Counted from the first letter of the stretch, positions 36,398 through 46,420 are shown. The stretch is 64,000 nucleotides of DNA from an uncultured Bacteroidales bacterium (GCA_944320415.1 CALUHJ010000005.1:62001-126000); one strand, 5' to 3'. Notes: generated from the sequence alone by a model not told the origin. Numbers and translations are program-made.

Positions 36398-37561
36398 CTA
36401 TAATTTGGCTGACAAGTCTTCCGTTATTTTTTTCAAGTCCTCGTTTTTAGGCACGAAGTTTAGATTGTAACTTGCTACAGTTTCGATTCCGCTTTCGTCA
36501 AAGAATCTCTGCATTACTTTCATGTTGATTGGTGCCCATCCGTAAGAACCGAAAAGTATTCCTTTCTTTCCCTTGCATATCAGACCTTGGATGTATGTCA
36601 TCATTGCTGCAACCGACGGCATGATGTTTTTGTTCAGCGTAGGGCTTCCGACGCAAATGAATTCTGCATCAAGACAGTCTGTTATTACATCCGAAATATG
36701 GTTGGATTTCAAGTCAAAGAATTTGTAAGAGTACCCTTTTGCTTCAAAGGCATGTCTGATTGCATAAGCTATTTTCTCGGTACTTCCCCACATGCTGTCG
36801 AATACAATGACCGCTTTCTTTACCGTTTCGGACTGGCTCCATTTTGTATAGCAATCCAATATCGCAGGAAGATTCTTTCTCCAGATTAAGCCGTGGCTCG
36901 GTGCAATCATCCTTATGTCAAGGCTGCTTGCTGCCTTGAGAGTTGCAACAACCTGAGAGGAATAAGGCATTACTATGTTGGCATAGTATTTTTTCGCTTC
37001 TGCAAGTATAAGCTCCAGACTCAATTCATCGTCGAACAGTTCGGAAGATGCCAAATGCTGGCCAAATGCATCGTTGGAGAACAATATCTTGTCTTCAGGG
37101 CAATATGTCACCATGTTATCAGGCCAATGCACCATAGGAGTCATAAGGAAGGAAAGAGAACGTCTGCCTATGGACAGGGTATCTCCCGTTTTTACGGTTT
37201 GAAACTTCCAGCCGGATGTATCGAAGTGCATCTTGTGTTCCTTTTCTGCAGCGGCTGAACATACGATTACGGCATTAGTCAAATGTTTCATCAAGTACGG
37301 CATGGCACCTGAATGATCCATTTCAACATGATTGGAAATTACATAATCTATCTTTGAAGGTTCTATGACCTGAGATATCCTTTCAAGCAACTCTTGTGAA
37401 AATGGAGCCTTGACACTGTCTATCAGCGTCACTTTCTCATCCATTATAAGATAAGCATTGTAGGATGTACCTTTTTGTGTAAGATAACCATGAAAATTCC
37501 TGACATTCCAGTCACGTACTCCGACAGAGTATATGTCCTTTGCAATTTCTACTACTTTCAT
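36398..37561 (-). CDS. Flavodiiron protein (FprA-type)
   Basis: 387 aa. N-terminal metallo-beta-lactamase-like diiron domain with H78-x-E80-x-D82-H83 (HVEMDHSG), then H in MVHWPDN and the later D/H ligands (FSNDAFGQH, APSHGLIW). C-terminal flavodoxin domain (VFDSMWGSTEKIA near 255) for FMN. Such enzymes reduce O2 or NO to harmless products using electrons from rubredoxin or NADH. No rubredoxin gene is adjacent. It is 16 bp after the GT39-TPR gene. Fits an anaerobe that meets oxygen. Confidence 0.95.
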   Translation of the reverse strand: MKVVEIAKDIYSVGVRDWNVRNFHGYLTQKGTSYNAYLIMDEKVTLIDSVKAPFSQELLERISQVIEPSKIDYVISNHVEMDHSGAMPYLMKHLTNAVIVCSAAAEKEHKMHFDTSGWKFQTVKTGDTLSIGRRSLSFLMTPMVHWPDNMVTYCPEDKILFSNDAFGQHLASSELFDDELSLELILAEAKKYYANIVMPYSSQVVATLKAASSLDIRMIAPSHGLIWRKNLPAILDCYTKWSQSETVKKAVIVFDSMWGSTEKIAYAIRHAFEAKGYSYKFFDLKSNHISDVITDCLDAEFICVGSPTLNKNIMPSVAAMMTYIQGLICKGKKGILFGSYGWAPINMKVMQRFFDESGIETVASYNLNFVPKNEDLKKITEDLSAKL

Positions 37562-37577
37562 ACGTTCTAATGTTTTA

Positions 37578-39836
37578 TTATTTTACATACATGCTTTGCA
37601 TTATCTGTTCTATGGCCTTGGCATATTCCTCAGCCATTTTTTCATTTCCTTCCTTGCGATAATATTCTTCCAGAATGGAATACAGTTTCACATAGGCATT
37701 GGCCTGATCCAGTCCTTGTGCCATGTATATGGATACAAGCATGTTTACGGTCTGATTGTCCGCTCTTCCTATATGAATTATTCTTGTCAGATATTCCTCC
37801 GCCCCTGCAAGGTTTCCTTGATTCAACATTATGTTTGCAGCAAGACTGTATGCCCCCGAGTATTTGCTGTTAATTGAAATGATGAAATCGCATACGGACA
37901 ACGCTTGCTCAAATTGTTTGCCAGAATATAGCGCATAGGCTTTGAAATAATTGGCCATTTCATTTTTAGGATTGTATTTCAGCATTCTGTCAAGCAATAT
38001 CAGACAGCTGTCCAGTTTGTTCGCAGAGGATGAATCCGTTTGAGCCTCGGTAAGATATATCTGGCTTAGGTTGATTATTGCGGTCTCATTCAGAGAGTCC
38101 GCCTTCAGTGCTTTGCAGTACAACTCTTTAGCTTTGGCATAATCGTTTGCCTTCATGGCATTTGTCGCATAAAAATCATTTTTGTCCTCCCTTTTCAGAA
38201 CGACACATATGGGCTTTCCGTCAACCTCTATTCTATGTACCGTATTTTTAGGCGGGAAATAATTGTTCCTCAAACACTCGGACTCTATTCCGGTATTGCA
38301 GAATATTGCATAGTCCCAGTCTGTTTCACCTTTCTCATTCCAACGCGTGAAAGCCGTTTTGAATCTGTTGGTATCTTTCCTGAAATAATATTCCACCGGC
38401 GGCATGTGCCAGCTTGCCACTATTATCTTGTCCGATGTTGTATTGCCGTCCCGCTTGGCATTGTGCAATACCCATTCGGACGCCTCCCGCAAGGAATGGA
38501 AGTAATAGTCCATTTCATACTGACCGTAGGCCGATTCGGTTGAGCCGACCAATTGGTTGAAATAAACGTATTCGTAAGGATGGTTGGCAATGCAGTGTCT
38601 GGCAGGATGAAATGTCAGAACCAACAATGCAAGTCCTGTTACATATTTCACATATTTGTTCTTTATCAGAGACAGAAGCGTGGAAAATCCCAATCCTGCC
38701 AAAACCACCATGGGCGGATAGACAAACAGGGAGTGTCTCCAACCTCCATAGACATTTGAATTGTTGATTACTATCCAGAATACGGGGAAAATACATGCAA
38801 AAAACAGGACTGCATAATGAAACCACTGCTTTTTGTTGTGTCTTATGAAGACCACGCTTAAGACAAAGCCGAGTATGACAAGCAAAGGTATTGTCATAAG
38901 AATGTATTTCGGCGTATAATACCACGGCAAAGCGTTTGACCATATGGATTCTCCTTCAAATATCTGACGCAGGCTTACTGCGAATTTGTTCATGTTTTTT
39001 AACGTGTCCGCAACATGGCTTACAGGTGCTTCCAAAGCGTAAGGCCATACCAGAACGGCAATGATGTATGCGGCAAGACATATTCCCAAAGACCAAATCA
39101 GAGTCTTTGTAAAAACGGGTTTAAGTTCCTTGCGTCTGTATATGTAGTAAACCAGTGCAAACAATCCGAAATATGCCATCATAAGCAATCCTCCGACCCT
39201 TATTGCTGTTGCAAATGCTATGGACAGGGCAAGCATTACGGAGGTGGAAAGCCTTATCTTTGGCAAATTGTCCAGGAATTTGACCATATAGTAAACTGAC
39301 ATTATACATGCTGTGGCGAATGGAATATCCTTCAGATTGTTGAACGAGTGTCCGAGATAACGCGGGGATATGAAAAGCAGTAAGGCCGTGAAAACCGCCG
39401 CACGCCATCCTCCGACCCTTTTTGCCAGAAGAGAAGCGAACAATATGCCTATCCAGCCTATGATGCTGCAGACCAGATGCCTGAATCCCATATAGTCGTC
39501 TATTGAAAAGAGTTCGGTGATTACGTATATTACCGTATCGGGCAACTGTCCGTAATATGGCAGATTGTTCGATGCGGTAATGGTAGCAGCCGTTTTGTCT
39601 TCTCCCAAGGTCTTATAGTAGTTCAATATGTCCTTGGCATGCTTTACATGCAGATGTTCGTCTCCGGAAATGCCTGCATCGGTTGACAGAATCATCATGG
39701 TGCCCAACATAACCGCAAGCAGCACTATATACAAGGGTCTGTAAATCACGCTTTCCCCTTCATTGAGCTTTCCGGCTTTAATCGCCCTTGCCGGTTCGGC
39801 AAAAAAATACTCGAAAAATCGTTTGAATTTTGTCAT
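37578..39836 (-). CDS. GT39/ArnT-like glycosyltransferase with C-terminal TPR domain
   Basis: 752 aa. Residues about 30-430 hold 10-12 hydrophobic helices with an early acidic loop (GISGDEHLH) as in PMT/ArnT glycosyltransferases that use lipid-linked sugars on the outer face of the inner membrane. About 430-550 is a soluble loop. About 555-745 holds tetratricopeptide repeats (AKELYCKALKADSLNETAIINLSQIY and later copies), presumably in the periplasm for binding an acceptor protein. A -7 box is at 39870. The sugar and acceptor are unknown; protein glycosylation is possible. Confidence 0.85.
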   Translation of the reverse strand: MTKFKRFFEYFFAEPARAIKAGKLNEGESVIYRPLYIVLLAVMLGTMMILSTDAGISGDEHLHVKHAKDILNYYKTLGEDKTAATITASNNLPYYGQLPDTVIYVITELFSIDDYMGFRHLVCSIIGWIGILFASLLAKRVGGWRAAVFTALLLFISPRYLGHSFNNLKDIPFATACIMSVYYMVKFLDNLPKIRLSTSVMLALSIAFATAIRVGGLLMMAYFGLFALVYYIYRRKELKPVFTKTLIWSLGICLAAYIIAVLVWPYALEAPVSHVADTLKNMNKFAVSLRQIFEGESIWSNALPWYYTPKYILMTIPLLVILGFVLSVVFIRHNKKQWFHYAVLFFACIFPVFWIVINNSNVYGGWRHSLFVYPPMVVLAGLGFSTLLSLIKNKYVKYVTGLALLVLTFHPARHCIANHPYEYVYFNQLVGSTESAYGQYEMDYYFHSLREASEWVLHNAKRDGNTTSDKIIVASWHMPPVEYYFRKDTNRFKTAFTRWNEKGETDWDYAIFCNTGIESECLRNNYFPPKNTVHRIEVDGKPICVVLKREDKNDFYATNAMKANDYAKAKELYCKALKADSLNETAIINLSQIYLTEAQTDSSSANKLDSCLILLDRMLKYNPKNEMANYFKAYALYSGKQFEQALSVCDFIISINSKYSGAYSLAANIMLNQGNLAGAEEYLTRIIHIGRADNQTVNMLVSIYMAQGLDQANAYVKLYSILEEYYRKEGNEKMAEEYAKAIEQIMQSMYVK

Positions 39837-39869
39837 AAGTTCAATTTTGTTTCATTACCTCTGCAAAGG

Positions 39870-39877
39870 CAAAAATA
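39870..39877 (-). promoter_or_regulatory. Promoter -7 element of the GT39-TPR gene
   Basis: TATTTTTG on the minus strand, about 34 bp before the ATG at 39836; the region immediately upstream is repeat locus H. Confidence 0.5.
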
Positions 39878-39900
39878 TGAAATTTATCTGCGTTTATCGA

Positions 39901-39984
39901 AACTTGATTTCATTTATCTGGAATTTGATTTGAAAAAAATGAAACTTGATTCCATTTCCGTGGAATTTGATTCCGTATTTACCT
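39901..39984. repeat. 21-bp-period repeat array, locus H (direct tandem form)
   Basis: Four cores in the same direction at 39901 (AACTTGATT), 39922 (AATTTGATT), 39943 (AACTTGATT) and 39964 (AATTTGATT), each exactly 21 bp apart. The array spans the stop codon (39979-39981) of the OmpA/PorE-like gene and lies just before the GT39-TPR promoter. It shows the family can occur as plain tandem repeats without a hairpin. Confidence 0.9.
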
Positions 39985-42261
39985 GTTCAAAAAACCTATT
40001 TCCAGTCTGTTTTTGTTTTCCCATCCTATCACGGGACGGGTGTCTCCGTAGCCGAGGACAATTATTTTCGTTTTGTTCACTCCGTTTGCGATTAACAGTT
40101 TGGAGATTTTTTCCGCCTGAATATCCGACAGCTCCTGCTTGTCGGTTTTCTTGTTTCCTGAATGTACATGTACCGATATGGTAGTCATGTAATTGAGTTG
40201 TCTGATGCTTTTTGCGAAATACTCCAGTTGTCTTTTCCCTTCGGGAGTGAATTCCGTAGGTTTTTTGTCGCTGAAAGGACTTTCAATAAGATACAGTTTT
40301 TTTGAGGAAATCAACTCCTCTACGCTTTGTACCGTCACCTGTGAATTGTCCTCAGGGAAAAAGCTTATGCAATTTTCCATGTGCGAATATGCTATATGTG
40401 GTGTTGAAGGCTTCAGATAGGCAAAATAACCATTGTCGTTGGTAGCTGTTATAAAGAGGGTATCCAGTGTTGCGGAATCCAGCAGTATTATTTCTCCTTT
40501 CAGGAAGTCTCCGTTTTGGTTCAACAGATACCCGTCCGTAAATTCAAGACGTTCATTCATCACAAAGACTTTTCTGTTGTGCGTGGTGTCGGATTCGACC
40601 ACCAATTCGTTGCCGTCTATTTCAATCAGGATGTCATCCTTTTCGGAATTTATGTTTGAGCCGAGCAGAATCGGTTCGCTCCAATTGTCCCATGAATTAG
40701 TATCTCTTCTGTGAGAAAGGTATATGTCCAAGCCTCCGTGATTCACTCCGTTGTCAGAGCTGAAGAAAATGGTCTTTTTATCCTCTGTTAGCAGTGTATT
40801 GACCTCGTTGTAACGGCTGTTTATGTTGTCAGGAAGAAGCAGTGTATCGGTCGTTTGCCAAGAGTTTGTTCTTTTATGATAGATGTCTCGATTTCTTTCT
40901 TCCGAACACGGGTCATACCCTTCTTTTGAATACATGGAGAACACCTCGCTGTCTTTCAGTTTCAGTTCCCTTGCGGGAGGAAATTCTTTGACGAGGAAAG
41001 AAACGGGCAGTTTGTCGGACTGATAGTAATTGCGCATTACGGAATTTTCAGGCAGGTTCAAGGATGTTTTGTTTTTGATTGTCTGTTTTATGTACTTTTG
41101 CAGCAGTTTGCAGGAATGTAAATTGTCTTTCTGAAGGAATAGTGTTCTGTTTTGTCTTGCATCTTCTTTGGTAATGCTTGCTTTAGCCAAGAGTTTGTCT
41201 ATGTTTTTTCCGTCTTTTTCCGCTTTGGTCACAACGGCACTTGTTTTCATATAAGGGAAGTAGGAAAGAAATCCGTCTATGGTTTGTTTTCTTGTATCCT
41301 TGAGGTATTTTTTTGCAAAATCATTCAGCATGTTGGAATCCTGTGTGATGTTTAAAAGAGTTTGCATCCCTTCCATTGACAGCCGTTTGAAAGTCAGTTC
41401 TTTAAGTTTGTCCAGAACAGAAGCATACTTTGAATGATCGGTATAGGTGTTTACGAATGTCATATAATCGGAAATCCTGTCCGAACTCATGACTTGGGAA
41501 TACAATACATCTTCAAGTCTTTCCTCTACCAGTTTTTTGTATCTTCCCTGAGGATATCGGTTCAGGTAATCCGCATAAGCCTTGGACGTATTTGTTTCCA
41601 AAGCCTTTGTAAATATTATTTTTTCTATTTTTTCCTGAGCTTTGGCAACATATTCCTGCTTGTCGGAGGTGGCGACAAAACTTTCCAATACATTCAAATC
41701 GTCACTGTCCAGTACTTTGCTTACAATCAACTCGTCCATTGACTGTTTGGCCAAGCTTGCTTGTACGGCCTGCGGGTATTCCTTTATGTATTGTTCGTAT
41801 GCTTCAATGGTATTTAGTTGTCGTACCTTTTCGAATGCGAACTGTTCTAGCAAACGTTGTGCTTCTTTTGCATAAACGGTTTCATCACTGAAGCATACGA
41901 CATATTCCTTCAATGCATCTATGTCTTTTGATTTGTAAAATTCGTCAAGTGTTTGTCTGCTCAGTGTTTCCAGTTCTATTTTCTCAGAATTGTCGGACTG
42001 ATTGTTTTGTTGTGCGTAATAGTAAGCCTTGAACGGATTCCTGTCAGGATTGTTTTTGTCGGAATAATAGGAATAAAGCAGAGTGTATCGTTCAGCGTTT
42101 GCTGTATCCTTGTAGGCTGTCTGCAATTTTTCGAAAGCTTGGGAATAGTCTCCCTTTTCCAACAACTTGATTATTGAACCTGTCTGTCCGAAACAGAACG
42201 AATAAGACAGGAAAAGAAAAATTAAAATGAATGATAGTTTGAATCGTTTCATTGATTTCAT
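39979..42261 (-). CDS. PorE-like envelope protein: helical repeats, PD40 propeller and OmpA domain
   Basis: 760 aa with signal peptide (ends SFCFGQ). Residues about 28-400 are helical TPR/SEL-like repeats. About 450-600 holds a WD40-like (PD40) section (LTEDKKTIFFSSDNG..GGLDIYLSHR). About 610-660 is a carboxypeptidase-regulatory-like domain (LKGEIILLDSATLDTLFITATNDNGYFAYL). The end is OmpA-like (ISVHVHSG, IIVLGYGDTRPVIGWENKNRLEIGF), the peptidoglycan-binding fold. This order is that of PorE of the type IX secretion system, but there is no lipobox. The ATG at 42261 shares a base with the stop of the upstream gene; an ATG at 42252 is the alternative. Confidence 0.82.
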   Translation of the reverse strand: MKSMKRFKLSFILIFLFLSYSFCFGQTGSIIKLLEKGDYSQAFEKLQTAYKDTANAERYTLLYSYYSDKNNPDRNPFKAYYYAQQNNQSDNSEKIELETLSRQTLDEFYKSKDIDALKEYVVCFSDETVYAKEAQRLLEQFAFEKVRQLNTIEAYEQYIKEYPQAVQASLAKQSMDELIVSKVLDSDDLNVLESFVATSDKQEYVAKAQEKIEKIIFTKALETNTSKAYADYLNRYPQGRYKKLVEERLEDVLYSQVMSSDRISDYMTFVNTYTDHSKYASVLDKLKELTFKRLSMEGMQTLLNITQDSNMLNDFAKKYLKDTRKQTIDGFLSYFPYMKTSAVVTKAEKDGKNIDKLLAKASITKEDARQNRTLFLQKDNLHSCKLLQKYIKQTIKNKTSLNLPENSVMRNYYQSDKLPVSFLVKEFPPARELKLKDSEVFSMYSKEGYDPCSEERNRDIYHKRTNSWQTTDTLLLPDNINSRYNEVNTLLTEDKKTIFFSSDNGVNHGGLDIYLSHRRDTNSWDNWSEPILLGSNINSEKDDILIEIDGNELVVESDTTHNRKVFVMNERLEFTDGYLLNQNGDFLKGEIILLDSATLDTLFITATNDNGYFAYLKPSTPHIAYSHMENCISFFPEDNSQVTVQSVEELISSKKLYLIESPFSDKKPTEFTPEGKRQLEYFAKSIRQLNYMTTISVHVHSGNKKTDKQELSDIQAEKISKLLIANGVNKTKIIVLGYGDTRPVIGWENKNRLEIGFLNR

Positions 42262-44969
42262 CACTTTATTTCAACAATGAAGTCCGTAATCCACTTGTCC
42301 TCGACGTTCAAATCGACTGTATAGCGGCCCGGTTCCATGTCTTTGTCGAATACGACAACTTTATTGCCGAATGTTTTTTCATCCACAAGATTATGGTTTT
42401 TATCCCACAACCTTATTGTTTGCAGTTCGTTTATCTGGTCAGAATAAACCAATATTCTTCCATTATCCTGCCATAGATATATTCCTGAATATTCAGGATG
42501 TATTTCATATATGTTTATTGCTTTGTTCAGATGAATTCTGTATCTGTCGTTAGTTGTTCCGCTTTCCAGGTTTGTGACTATGTTTTCGCCCTTGCACATG
42601 TCATAAAACATTCCTTCCTCCTTGTCTTCGAGTAGTACAATGATGTTTTGAGGCAGAACGGAAAGATTGTTCAGAGATAATTCGGCTTTGGCAGGCTGAC
42701 CTATATAGAGCCCTACGTCAAAGCATGCCGGATATCCCGGGAAGGTGTTGACGGATAACTCCTGTTCACCTACGAGGAAGTATATTTCCGCCATTTCTTC
42801 GTTGGTTCCGAACATTTTGTGTGCATCGTATTCGTCAAAGTCATAGGAAGCATTGTCTATCATGCCCATAAGAGCGTATTGTGTCTTGCTATCCACGCTT
42901 GCGGAAAGGTTGAGGTAGTTGTGATTTACCAAAGACTGTTTGCCTGTTTTGGGAATGTATTGGTGACTTCTCTTGAAAGTTATTTCGCTTCCGTCTCTGA
43001 TTGCTTCAACGAAAAACGATTCTAGTGAAGGTATCATGACATCTTCGTTGGAATCCACAATGATGGGGTTATATACCTTGTTTTCCCTGTCGAGCAGGAA
43101 GATAGCATTGCCTTGTATCTTTCCGTCCACATCTTCAAAGAGTTTTTTAGTACTTAAAGGAGCGGTAAACGGATTACCCAAAAGATTCCACTTGTCATGA
43201 TTTTTTGTAACAAGAGTGAATGTCGTTCTGCTGTCGCACAAAATTCCCTCGTATTTCACATTTAGCGGTTTGTGGGTATATACAGCATATCCTCTTGCGG
43301 CTTCTATGTCATAATTAGGGTCGGTAAGATATTCGCTCCAACAATCTCCGTGTTTGCTCATTACGCCTGTGTTGTATTTCATCAACCAGGTCTCGTTATC
43401 ATCATCTATCATCGAGTATATCAGTGCTTTTGTCTTGTTTACCGGAGAAGAAATGTAGTTCCATTTGTTGGGAATCAGATATTGATGTACTGTGAAATAT
43501 GATTGCTTGCCGTATATTATATCCCCGGAAATATAAAATATCTTTCCTGTGTTTATGTCTATGTTTACCTTGTCACCCAAAACAAGCATGGCACACATGA
43601 CATCAGTATTCACCTCCACATTGCAACTGTCGCTTATGTAAACTATGTCTTCTATATTTGGTCTTTGCCTGTCTTCCCATATTTCGGAATCATCCCAATT
43701 GCCTGATTTTATAACACGCTTTGGCTTTGGCAAACCGAAATAAAGCCCTGTCAATGTAAAACGGTCTGGATTCTCTATTTCTATTTCCAGTCGGTTGGAT
43801 GTCATAGGTGATTGTAAAGGTACACAATACGAATACGTTTTTACCCTGTCAGACATTTCGAACAACATTTCGGAATCTCTGAACCATCTGTATTTTACTT
43901 TTATTCCCGTTTCTATTTTCCCTTTTTCGATGGATTCGATAGAGTTGTCAACGTCCTTTATTTTCAATCTGAACTGATATTCCTTGTGAGAAAAAACTCC
44001 GGCAGTGTATGATACGTTTGCACTTGATAAGGAATCTGCACTGATTAAGTTTTTCTGAAAGTCAATTGCGTCAAGACACGAGCCTTCCAATGGTATGTGT
44101 ATTGGATTTGGTAGTTTTTTTGTATTTATTGTAAGCACTGCCTTATGAACTCCTGCTTTTTTGGGGGCATACTTTACAACTATGGTCTTACCCGTTTTTT
44201 TTATGTCTATCGTTTTTGTATCTATACTGAACACATCCTTGTCTTTTCCGCTTATGCCCAATGTTACATCTTCTCTTATATGCTTTCCGGTAATTCTCAT
44301 TCGTATCGTTTCAGGATAAGTATAAGGCAGTGGTATGTGATTGAAGATTAATTTGTCTACTTTTTCGTATTCTTTACCCTTATGTACTATTGGAGTTATC
44401 TCGGCAGGCAAACCTATATATGGATCTGTATTGGATGAAACCTTTATGTTCCTTGTTTTTATCTGAGGATTGACTCCACGTCCTCCTATCTTGTACAGTT
44501 TCCATGAAATTTGAATGAACTCCTTGTTGTTGCATTCCTTGGGGAGATAAGCCTTGCTGAAATTTTTTGTATATCTTCTTCTGTTGGTGTAAAACTCGTA
44601 TGGTCTCGAACGTGAATCCAATACGTCTTTCCAGTCCTCGTCTTCCGAAAGTCGGTATTGCAATTTTGATACCCAACGTGCCCTTGAGGATTTGCTTGAA
44701 TAGTTTTGCCAACTTATGTTTATGTCTTCCTGCTTTAATGTTGAAAGATTAAGTATAATTCTTCCCGATTGAAGTTTCTCGTTGTCGAGTTCAAAATAAA
44801 TGGGAGATGTATCGATATTGTTTTTTTCCTTGTCGAAATTTTTCAACTCAAAATTGCTCTTGCTTAAATCGTGAACAATCCCCGTTTTAATGCTGTCATT
44901 TTGGGCTTGAATCTGAATGAAAAACGGTATAGAAAACAAAACAAACACCAAATTCCTAATCCTGCTCAT
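42261..44969 (-). CDS. Very large secreted protein of unknown function, probable T9SS cargo
   Basis: 902 aa, signal peptide 1-22. Recognisable parts: an HYDIN/ASPM-like Ig domain near 215-300 (VFSIDTKTIDIKKTGKTIVV, then VHKAVLTI and HIPLEGSC); a GNWDDSEIWEDRQRPNIEDIV segment near 423-443, as in many Bacteroidota T9SS surface proteins; KWNLLGNPF near 590; and a C-terminal beta fold (TIRLWDKNHNLVDEKTFGN...MEPGRYTVDL) like a type A sorting domain but without YPNP. No catalytic motif is seen. It sits between the LysM/binding protein and the PorE-like protein with 2 bp and 1 bp junctions, so the three are made together. Confidence 0.8.
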   Translation of the reverse strand: MSRIRNLVFVLFSIPFFIQIQAQNDSIKTGIVHDLSKSNFELKNFDKEKNNIDTSPIYFELDNEKLQSGRIILNLSTLKQEDINISWQNYSSKSSRARWVSKLQYRLSEDEDWKDVLDSRSRPYEFYTNRRRYTKNFSKAYLPKECNNKEFIQISWKLYKIGGRGVNPQIKTRNIKVSSNTDPYIGLPAEITPIVHKGKEYEKVDKLIFNHIPLPYTYPETIRMRITGKHIREDVTLGISGKDKDVFSIDTKTIDIKKTGKTIVVKYAPKKAGVHKAVLTINTKKLPNPIHIPLEGSCLDAIDFQKNLISADSLSSANVSYTAGVFSHKEYQFRLKIKDVDNSIESIEKGKIETGIKVKYRWFRDSEMLFEMSDRVKTYSYCVPLQSPMTSNRLEIEIENPDRFTLTGLYFGLPKPKRVIKSGNWDDSEIWEDRQRPNIEDIVYISDSCNVEVNTDVMCAMLVLGDKVNIDINTGKIFYISGDIIYGKQSYFTVHQYLIPNKWNYISSPVNKTKALIYSMIDDDNETWLMKYNTGVMSKHGDCWSEYLTDPNYDIEAARGYAVYTHKPLNVKYEGILCDSRTTFTLVTKNHDKWNLLGNPFTAPLSTKKLFEDVDGKIQGNAIFLLDRENKVYNPIIVDSNEDVMIPSLESFFVEAIRDGSEITFKRSHQYIPKTGKQSLVNHNYLNLSASVDSKTQYALMGMIDNASYDFDEYDAHKMFGTNEEMAEIYFLVGEQELSVNTFPGYPACFDVGLYIGQPAKAELSLNNLSVLPQNIIVLLEDKEEGMFYDMCKGENIVTNLESGTTNDRYRIHLNKAINIYEIHPEYSGIYLWQDNGRILVYSDQINELQTIRLWDKNHNLVDEKTFGNKVVVFDKDMEPGRYTVDLNVEDKWITDFIVEIK

Positions 44970-44971
44970 TT

Positions 44972-46420
44972 TTATCTTCCAATAGATTTTATCTTGTAGT
45001 TTTCAATTGCATATATTGTTGTCATCTTATTCTGATATCCCTTTGTTTCATCCTGCCTTTCAAAACGAAACGGACTTATCATAGTTTTAGTATCATCCAT
45101 ATTTGGTTCTGACATGAAGTCTTCTCCATTTTCGATGAGGCTGCGAACAAAATATATCATTATGTCATATCCCAATGCCGCATATATTTTATCAGGTTTG
45201 GTCTTGAAATGTTCTCTGAATATTTTTACGAAATTCACGAAGTCTGGATTTGAATAATCGTTCAAATAACTCAAAACAAAATGGAAACGGTATTTGTCCA
45301 AAAGAGTCAAGTCGAATGTCGGGAATTCCATCCATGTATAATCGGCAAACAAAACTATGTTTGCTTCCGGTTTGGATGAAAATATCTTGCACAGTCTTTT
45401 TGCGTAGGATTCATTTTCTCTAATATTGCCCTTGTCGACCAGGTTTATTACCACATTGCCGTTGGAAGAAGAGAGTTGATTCGTTATTCTTGCAGAATAT
45501 TTGTTGTAATCCATGAGTACATAAGGCGCTGTGCCTTTCGAGAGAAGCAATTCATAATATTTTACCATGGATTGTATTTGCGGATTGTTGTCATACAGGA
45601 CTATTACTTTGGATTGACTGAAATTTTTTCTTAACAGTCTGACCACCGTTTCAACTTCTGCAGCTTGTGAAGGCTGAATCTTGAATACGTAATTGTTGTC
45701 CAATATAGACAAATCAGTACTCATCGGATTGACTATCGGTATTTCGTTGTTTCGGGCAAATTCTGCCGCGATTGAAAACGGCTGTTTGAAAACAAGAGGA
45801 ATGATAAGATCCATGTCTTCCATTTCTTTTGCCTGAAGAGCCTGTTGCATTTTGTTTATGTCGTTTTCACCAACGTCGTAAACGTAACAGTCCACCTTGT
45901 ATCCTTCCTTTTCCAGAACGTCCAAGGCAATTCTCATTCCTTCATAGAAGTTTATGTATTCGAAACATTTGTATTTCAAACGTTTTTTTTCATCAATATT
46001 GAACTTTGTAAAAGTCAGTTTGTCCACTTCTTCATAATTCAACGGCAAAAGTACCGCTATGTTTATTTTTGTTGACTTGTCGACTTTTCTAGTATGTTTT
46101 TTCTTTGCTGGAAAGGTATTGTTGCTTACAGCGGTCAGTTGAGGCTCTTTTTCATTGAACAGTTCCTTGTTGCGGACAGTAATCGGTATCTTTATTATCT
46201 GACCTGCTTTCAGGTTCTCGGCCGTCAGACCTATGTTTACCTCCGTTACATCAGATACGGAAAGGAAAAACCTTTTGGAAATGCTGTATAAGGTCTCTCC
46301 CTGTTCGACTTTATGCAGTCCTACCGTAACATCGTCTGACGGAACATTGTTTTGAGAAAATGAAATCTGAATACAAAAAATCAGAATCAAGAAACAATTC
46401 AACTTAATCAAGGTTTTCAT
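44972..46420 (-). CDS. LysM domain protein with periplasmic-binding-protein (type 1) domain
   Basis: 482 aa, signal peptide 1-22. A LysM domain at about 35-82 (HKVEQGETLYSISKRFFLSVSDV...LKAGQIIKIP) binds peptidoglycan. A Lys-rich linker follows, then a type 1 substrate-binding fold from about 115 (INIAVLLPLNYEE, FYEGMRIALDVLEKEGYKVD, PIVNPMSTDLSILDNNYVFKIQPS, and FADYTWMEFPTFD). It probably binds a small ligand at the cell wall. It is 24 bp after guaA, an order seen elsewhere in Bacteroidales, and 2 bp before the 902-aa gene. Ligand unknown. Confidence 0.88.
   Translation of the reverse strand: MKTLIKLNCFLILIFCIQISFSQNNVPSDDVTVGLHKVEQGETLYSISKRFFLSVSDVTEVNIGLTAENLKAGQIIKIPITVRNKELFNEKEPQLTAVSNNTFPAKKKHTRKVDKSTKINIAVLLPLNYEEVDKLTFTKFNIDEKKRLKYKCFEYINFYEGMRIALDVLEKEGYKVDCYVYDVGENDINKMQQALQAKEMEDMDLIIPLVFKQPFSIAAEFARNNEIPIVNPMSTDLSILDNNYVFKIQPSQAAEVETVVRLLRKNFSQSKVIVLYDNNPQIQSMVKYYELLLSKGTAPYVLMDYNKYSARITNQLSSSNGNVVINLVDKGNIRENESYAKRLCKIFSSKPEANIVLFADYTWMEFPTFDLTLLDKYRFHFVLSYLNDYSNPDFVNFVKIFREHFKTKPDKIYAALGYDIMIYFVRSLIENGEDFMSEPNMDDTKTMISPFRFERQDETKGYQNKMTTIYAIENYKIKSIGR

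Noticed and set aside
39901..39984. Iteron-type replication origin or CRISPR at the tandem array
   Set aside because: No rep or dnaA gene or DnaA boxes nearby, and the units abut with variable 12-bp spacers rather than identical repeats with unique 30-bp spacers.
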